The position numbers were made by a program, and so were the translations under genes. 64,000 nt of DNA from Rhabdornis inornatus (Eukaryota > Chordata > Aves > Passeriformes > Rhabdornithidae). Numbering within the stretch: the first letter of the stretch is position 1; each line of letters starts with the position of its first letter. This document shows positions 57,935 through 64,000 of the stretch, one piece after another. The notes under the pieces are model-generated. The model had not been told where the DNA came from and did no database searches. It saw nothing but the letters and a program-made list of their open reading frames with translations. The stretch covers positions 1,304,872 to 1,368,871 of the forward strand of contig VWZS01003656.1 in the NCBI GenBank assembly GCA_013397075.1, written 5' to 3'.

Positions 57935-60900
57935 AACCAACAGCAAAGAGAAGTGTGCTGCTTGCTACTTTGTATATGGTGGAAAATATGCTATTGGGGT
58001 AAGGATGAGAGCAGGAGAGAGGGGTAGGCTGGCTTTTGGGGTGCCTCTGCACCCCCTGGGGCTGGGTTCTGCTCCCTGCTTTCCAGCCTGCTGCCTTTGC
58101 AGCAGCTCTGGCTGGCCTGGCATGTGTTTAAGCTTATCCAGCTGTCAGGAGGGCTTTTTTTAGTACAGTCGGCTTTGGACCTCGCTGCTGCGCAGAGAGC
58201 TTTGCTAAGCTGCTGCCCTGGATGCTGCTGGTTTGGAGAGGCCAGAGTGTCACCCTGGCTCTACCCACACTCACACCCCCTCTTGCAGCCTGCTCACAGG
58301 ACAATCCCAGCCCTGCTCCTGTGCCTTCCCTGCAGGACTATTTTTATCCCACTTTCTGTGCTATCGGAGCTATGCTATCACAACTATCAGAGAGCACACT
58401 GGAGAGCACATTGCTGCTGTCACAGGACCCTGGCAAGCCTGCAGGCAGCAGCTGCCTCCCCCTCAGCTTTCTGTCCAACCACAGCAGTTAGAAGGAGTGA
58501 TGGGTGTCCATCCAGGGAGAGGAGAGATGGAGGCAACCATGCTCTACAATGTCCCATGCTGAAGGACAGAGGAGTGAGACCACTGCAAAGGCCAAGATGG
58601 GCAGATACAGCAGTGACAAGATAAGGGCCAAGCAGCCCAAAGCCACCCTGTGCCACAGCTTCCATAGCTGGCAGGGGCTGGAAAAGGCCAAGCTTGAGCT
58701 GCTTCCCTCGAGGGACAGCCAGGAGAACACCTGCACCCAGCACCTGCCCAGCGTGGGGAAGTGGGTGGATTGGGACAGGCACATCAGGGATCTGTCCCCC
58801 TCCTTCTCCCAGCCCTGGAATATTGCAAATATCTCCCCTGAGCCAGCCATTGGAGGCTTATAAATAATGCAGCCCCTCGCCACGCAATAAGGGCTTGTCA
58901 GTAGCTATTCTGCTCTCATAAATTAAAGATGAAAAGGTACAAGGCTCTTGCCAGAAAAATGAAGACAAATTTTTAATAGCTTGCCAAGACACAGGGAGAT
59001 GGAGTGCTCAGGAAAAATGAATTACGTTTTTATTATGTGTTTTATTGTGGTGTAATTGAACGGGATTATCTGAGAATACAATATATTTCCAGAGCAGTGT
59101 AAAGAAAACAAAAATTATGATGACACCTGCCTCCTCCCACACACACCACCCGGCTTTGCAGGGGTACCCTCCTTGTGTGTGCTGGCTGGGAGCTGGCCCT
59201 GAGCTGCTGGTGGCCAGGAGAGGCAGAGGTGGAAATGGGAGGGACATGGGACAGAGACACAGATGCTCGGGGTGGCTCGGTCTGACTGAATGGGTCTGGC
59301 TGCGCTGAGTCTGGGATCAACCCAACAGCCCTCCAAGAGCTGTGAGGCTGAGATACAGGGCAGTGTGGTATGGCAGTACTCGGCCACACAGAGCCACTGA
59401 GCGTCTTTCATCTGTTACCTGCTTTCATTCCATCCCTGAGATCCCCTTTGGTCTGTCCCACACCTGCACAAGCTGGCATCACTAGGCAGAGACATGAAAA
59501 ACTCAATTCTGGAGCGTTGCAGGTCTGGGGTGCTGCCCTGCAAACCAGCCACGGTGCCAGTTCTCTCCTGGAGCCAGCAGCAGTGCAGACTCAGCCACTT
59601 CAGTGCGCTAGGGGGAACCTGTGCCTGTGGATTCCCCTGACTGGGGGAGAGAAATCTCACTTGGCCAGTGAGTTTTGGGGGGTTGACAAGCCCAAAAGGG
59701 ACACTGCTGCCTCTGCATGGGGGCCCAGGATGCAGCAGTGGATGTAGGGGAGCGAGGACGCTCAGTCCCTTCCTGAGCTGGCTCATCACAGAGGTCAAGG
59801 GCCAGTCCCAGAAGGACAGCAGCTGGATGTCCCCAGGGGTGCTGCGGGTGCTGTGCTGGGGACATCGATTGGTCCCTGGCATTTTTAATGAGCTGCCCGA
59901 CCACATGCTTTAACCTTGCCCATAATGAGGGCGAGCAGCAACAATTCCTACCGCCTCAGCCGACTCCCCCAGCCTTAATGAGCTAATCAATACTTGTTTT
60001 CAGCTTAATTTCCAGCTAATTGCTCTTTAATGACGCCTGGAAATGGGCAGCCTCTTGCAGGGAGGAGTGGGCAGGCTCCCCCTCCCCAGTGCCCATCCCT
60101 AGTGGCAGGGGGTGCCGGGGTGCTGGCAGCGGGTCACCTTCCCTGGCTGCGTCCCAGCCCTGCTGGAGGCTGGGGAAAGGGACGGTGACAAAGGCGATAG
60201 CGGGCGCGGTGCCACTGTGCTGGCAGCACCCTCTGGGGCACCCACCCCGTCTGGAGGGGCCGTTCAGCCCCGAGCACTCGGGCAGGCTGAACGGAGGATC
60301 CCAACCATCACAGGAGGATGTGCCCAAGCCCCTCAGGACACCACATTGCGGTGAGGGCTCCCAGGCTCGGCTGATAGAGGGGCTTTTAGAGTGCAGGACG
60401 ATAAGGGTGGTGGGGCTGAGGTGTCCGTGCGTTACTCCAGGTTCTGAAAGGGTCAGCGTCACCTCAAGCGGCTGGGGACGAGGCTAGCAGTGCCCTGGAG
60501 GTGGCAGCAGAGACCCCGCAGCGCCACCCGCACCCCTGTGCCGGGGAGACCCGCAGGGACTCCCGTGTGCTGCGGGGCCGGGGTGTGGGAGGAGCCGGGC
60601 GGCTCACGGGGAGCTGGAACCCTCGCCGTGCTCTCAGCGGAGTGACAAAGTTGGCACGATCGTGCCAGTGCGGAGACATCCCGGGAATGCAGTCCCCGCC
60701 ATCTTTTCGGTTCCTGCCCCCAGGTTATTAGACTTGCGCTTGGACGGGGCTGGTGGAAAAACCTCAGGAAACGGCATGATTGCTGCTGGGATGGAGCTGA
60801 GCCGCGGCTCTCGCCGGGAACACCGGGCAGACTGGGCACCGGGACGTCCCTTAGCATTCGGCCATCGCGCCTCGGGGCCGGCAGACCCTGCACACAGCTG

Positions 60901-63600
60901 CAACCGCTTCCCCAAGAATTTGCTGACGGGTTGGTTCTTCAGAGGAATTTGGTCTGGAAAAGCCTGGAGAAACCTGAGCCTGGCTGTTTCCTAGAGCGGT
61001 CTGGCCTGGCACGCAGGCGGCAGGGCCTGCCTGCTGCCTATGGCTTGTCCCTACAGTGGAACCCTGGAACTTGGCTGGCACCCCTCGAGAGCCACTCAGC
61101 CCTGGTGTGGGCTGGCCAGAACCAGGCTGTTTCAGGCTGTCAGACAGCAGGAAACAGAGAGTGTATTTGATGTGACATGAGAGCTATATGGTTTATTATC
61201 AGAACTAAACCCTCACAGTCCTAGGCAGTATGCTGGCAGCATTCTGTCCCAGAATCTCTGGTGACATTTGCTTCTGCTGTGACATAACCCACATTCTCAA
61301 CCCCACCAGCCCAGCCCCAATGCTGCTCACCAGCCCTGACTGACATGACATGCATTGAGTCACTTGGCCTAGGACTTGTTTTCCAGAGTATGTTTTTCCC
61401 TTGGCCTCGTCTGTCATAAACCCCGGATTACTATGGAGTGTCTGGGGGATCAGCAGGGCCAGGACCAGTGTGGTACCCCTGACTGGATGTGATGTGTTTC
61501 ATTCTGATGGCAGAGCTCTGGAGGGATGACAAGGATGTGGGCCTGCCGGGAGCACCCTTGGACACATGGCTTCTAGGGGACCATCACAAGATGAGAAAAC
61601 AGTGATAAGGAGCAACCCACCAGGAAGGGAGGAGGAGGCTTTGGTACTTTAGGCTGAGCCTTCAAAGCACAGTTGCAGGAGCTTCGCTGGGATCAGGAAA
61701 AGTGAGGAAAAAGGAGAGGTAACTAGCTAGCACTGGTAGGGAGCCAGGAATGCAGTTTACCCAAGTGCCAGGCCACGCAGGGCTGTGATCACTCTTTTGC
61801 CCGCAAAGTTGTCAAGCAATATAAGCCACAAACCCCATTTGCAGCCGCAGCTGTGTTGATTGACTTCAGGTGTGATTGAGCAGAACTCCTTGTTAAGCAC
61901 AGGTTAGATCTTCCACCCCTTATTCATAGCTGCTACTGTTTATTAACACATTCAACAGCCTCATTAAGCAGGGGATTTAATTAACTGCTATGTTTGAGCT
62001 CCATCTTGTTGAGCTGAGCTAAGCTGCCCTTGGCTTTCTGAGGCTGGGTTGTATTGCTCCAGAACTGGAGTTGTTCCTGCTCAGATCTGTGTTTGGATTT
62101 CAGCTTTGGCCAGGGGTTCTCCCCTGTTAGTGGCTGATGTTGCAGTGGTGCTCAGGTGAATTCAGCCACCTAGAGGTCATGATAATCTCATGAAGATAAC
62201 ACACACCGGATGTTTGGGCCATGGCACATGGGAGAAAGAACCATGTGTGGGAAAGGACAGCAGCAATGGGGCCTGTTCCCCCTTGGCAAGGGCAAGAGAC
62301 ACAACCCAAAATACTGATGGTCTGTTTTCAGCAGTGCCTGGGATTTAAGAGCTGGCTCTCTTCTGTGCTGGCCAGGAGCTTTGTGAGCAGGAGTTGGCAT
62401 CGGCTTGCTTCACTGCTTTGCCCCATGTAGCGAAGGGACAAATGAGGGTGTGTTTGGTGCAGGAATGCCTGAATATGCAGGCAGTCCTTCATCCCAAAGA
62501 GGGAAGGGTGGTACAGCAGGGATAGCCTAGGAGGCTCACCACTCCTTTTGGGCCGCCTACAGTCTGTCTCCTCTTTGCTCAGGCTCTGACCCACCTCTGG
62601 GGCTGTGTGTAGGAAAACCTCAGCCTTTCCTGACTTTTCCCTGCTCCCAAAACAGCTGCAGCCCCAGCTGCTCAGCAGCTCATGGATGCTGGACTTGAAA
62701 ACTTGTGGCTTGTGGGGACTGAACTCAATAGGCTGGACAAGGGGAGCCAGGGGGGAAGGCAGCCCTGAGGAAAGGGGCTGGAGGCCACAGAGGGGGAGTG
62801 GGATGTGAAGCTGAAGGCAGAGCTGGCAGGAAACCCCACTCTGCAGCAGGGGGCTGGAGAGGGGAGTTTGGCTAGTAGAGACAGATTTAAGGGCGCTGAA
62901 GCCTGCCGCGTTTTCCATCGTTAGACATGGCTGGATTCACAACGTGACCAAGCAAAAGCCCTGGAACCCGGAACGAATTTGCAGGAGGGTGTTGGAAAGC
63001 AAAAGCAGATTTTTGCAGCATGGTGAAGGAAACCAGATCCTTAGAGGGGTCCTGATTTGCTTGAGCTTCATAGGGGAACTAAATCCCACAAATTCCTTGC
63101 CTGGAGAGGAGCGGGCTGTGTGATCCCCCCATAACAGCGTGTGGAGCAAGATGCAAATTCATGGTGTGTGTTTGCGCTGCAAAGGCATGCTGGCTGCCCA
63201 CTCCTCAGCGCCAATTCCAGAGGGAAACTGAGGCAGGGAGTAGCAAAGCAGCTTGCTGGGGATGTCTGGAGCCCCAGCCCCCTGCATACAGGTTTTGCAC
63301 TGCTGTGGCATGGAGCAGTCCCACCATTGCTCCCAGTAGCTCCACTCCAGCCAAGGGAACGCCATGGTTTACACCCCAATACCCACTTCAAATGTGGCTC
63401 CTGCTGTGGGGTGAGTGCAGACATCTCCTGGGAGTCATCCTCCCATTTACTTACAGTAGCTGCTCAACTTTTCAGTCTGTGTTTCCCAACCAAATTACAG
63501 GTTGAGAAATACTTTTGACCACTTCCTTAACGATGCCCACCTCTCCCATTCACTTGTCCCGAAGAACTACTGCCAAGTTGGACTGCAAAGGAGGGGACCC
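57935..63600. other. Non-coding intergenic stretch with candidate enhancers
   Basis: No coding exon is supported. Three low-CpG, AT-rich blocks stand out against the G/C-rich background: 58850-58990, 59880-60035 and 61850-61995. They carry several homeodomain-type TAAT/ATTA cores. In mammals KAZALD1 and the homeobox gene TLX1 follow SFXN3, so enhancers for a developmental gene are plausible. A short CpG-rich patch lies at 60500-60720. Confidence 0.5.
59880..60035. promoter_or_regulatory. Candidate developmental enhancer
   Basis: Seven TAAT cores occur in about 150 bases. Three share the longer form TAATGAG, at 59886-59892, 59923-59929 and 59976-59982, and an ACAAT (SOX-like) motif is at about 59941. 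Such clustering is typical of conserved non-coding elements near homeobox genes. Conservation was not tested. Confidence 0.4.
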
Positions 63601-63960
63601 CAGTGCATTCGTGCCCCATGGATAGGGCGGAGCATTAGCCCAGGTCCCGCACACAGGGAGGTGATTCCAGCGGGAAGGTGCCGGTGCCAGGGAGCCGGAG
63701 CAGCAGAGCCCGTGGCGGGACCCCGGCAGGGAAGGGGTGCCAGCCAGCCCATGTCCCGGTCCAGGGACGGGCCGCGGGCCCGGAGAGGGGCGGGGGGATT
63801 CACGTTTCGCTGACATCACGGCGGTGCTGGAGCGGTCGGGGGCCAGCAGCCCTGGGGGCCAGCAGCCCCGCCGCCACGGCCACTGCGGACCGCGGCCCCC
63901 GGCACCGGCGGCTCCGGTAAGTGGCGGCTTATGGCGGGGTGGCTCCTGGGGGACCCGAAG
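63600..63960 (+). promoter_or_regulatory. CpG-rich promoter and first-exon-like segment of a downstream gene
   Basis: CpG density rises from about 63620 to the end, and a strong donor (CTCCG then GTAAGTGG) lies at 63916/63917. No matching coding exon is in the window. By human gene order the next gene would be KAZALD1, so this may be its first exon, but no protein sequence supports that. Confidence 0.4.
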
Positions 63961-64000
63961 GGACATCGTGCCTCTTCCCAGCACTCTTCCTGCACCCCAG

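Noticed and set aside
1..64000. A previously undescribed multi-gene system, CRISPR array or phage/plasmid element
   Set aside because: The window is ordinary vertebrate chromosomal DNA with six known genes in conserved order; no prokaryotic features are present.

Overview
The window is vertebrate nuclear DNA, almost certainly avian. The evidence is compact spliced genes with short GC-rich introns, CpG islands, a CR1 retrotransposon tail near 9.6 kb, and a gene order that matches the conserved block on human 10q24: SEMA4G - MRPL43 - TWNK - LZTS2 - PDZD7 - SFXN3. The species cannot be told from the sequence alone. It is a draft assembly, with one 582-base N run, five isolated single Ns and one probable false duplication.

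Layout. 1-11.9 kb: no coding evidence; it holds a CR1 fragment and a few AT-rich stretches. 11.9-12.2 kb: a CpG-rich block that may be the SEMA4G promoter, followed by a degenerate minisatellite. 22.0-30.7 kb: SEMA4G (+), 14 coding exons. 30.75-31.74 kb: MRPL43 (-), 3 exons, tail to tail with SEMA4G. 31.96-36.8 kb: TWNK (+), 5 exons, head to head with MRPL43 across 219 bases. 37.1-38.2 kb: a perfect 455-base direct duplication with N joints, followed by a G-rich tandem-repeat stretch. 40.75-44.5 kb: LZTS2 (+), interrupted by one N that breaks the frame. 44.43-51.33 kb: PDZD7 (-), 16 coding exons, tail to tail with LZTS2 and probably overlapping its 3' end. 52-53.3 kb: a CpG island with the large gap, lying between the divergent PDZD7 and SFXN3. 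53.7-57.9 kb: SFXN3 (+), 10 coding exons. 58-64 kb: no coding sequence; it holds homeodomain-site-rich candidate enhancers and, at 63.6-63.96 kb, a CpG-rich first-exon-like segment of a further gene.

Function. Three of the six genes are mitochondrial: MRPL43 (ribosome), TWNK (mtDNA helicase) and SFXN3 (carrier). MRPL43 and TWNK very likely share one bidirectional promoter. SEMA4G is a transmembrane guidance molecule, LZTS2 a centrosomal/beta-catenin regulator, and PDZD7 a scaffold of the Usher type 2 complex in hair-cell stereocilia. Exon joins were made by hand from GT-AG (one GC-AG) sites and checked for reading phase; every gene closes in frame except LZTS2 at its N. I found no sign of a novel molecular system. 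The most useful observations concern 3'-end packing, a GC-AG intron, a stop codon embedded in a poly(A) signal, and assembly errors.
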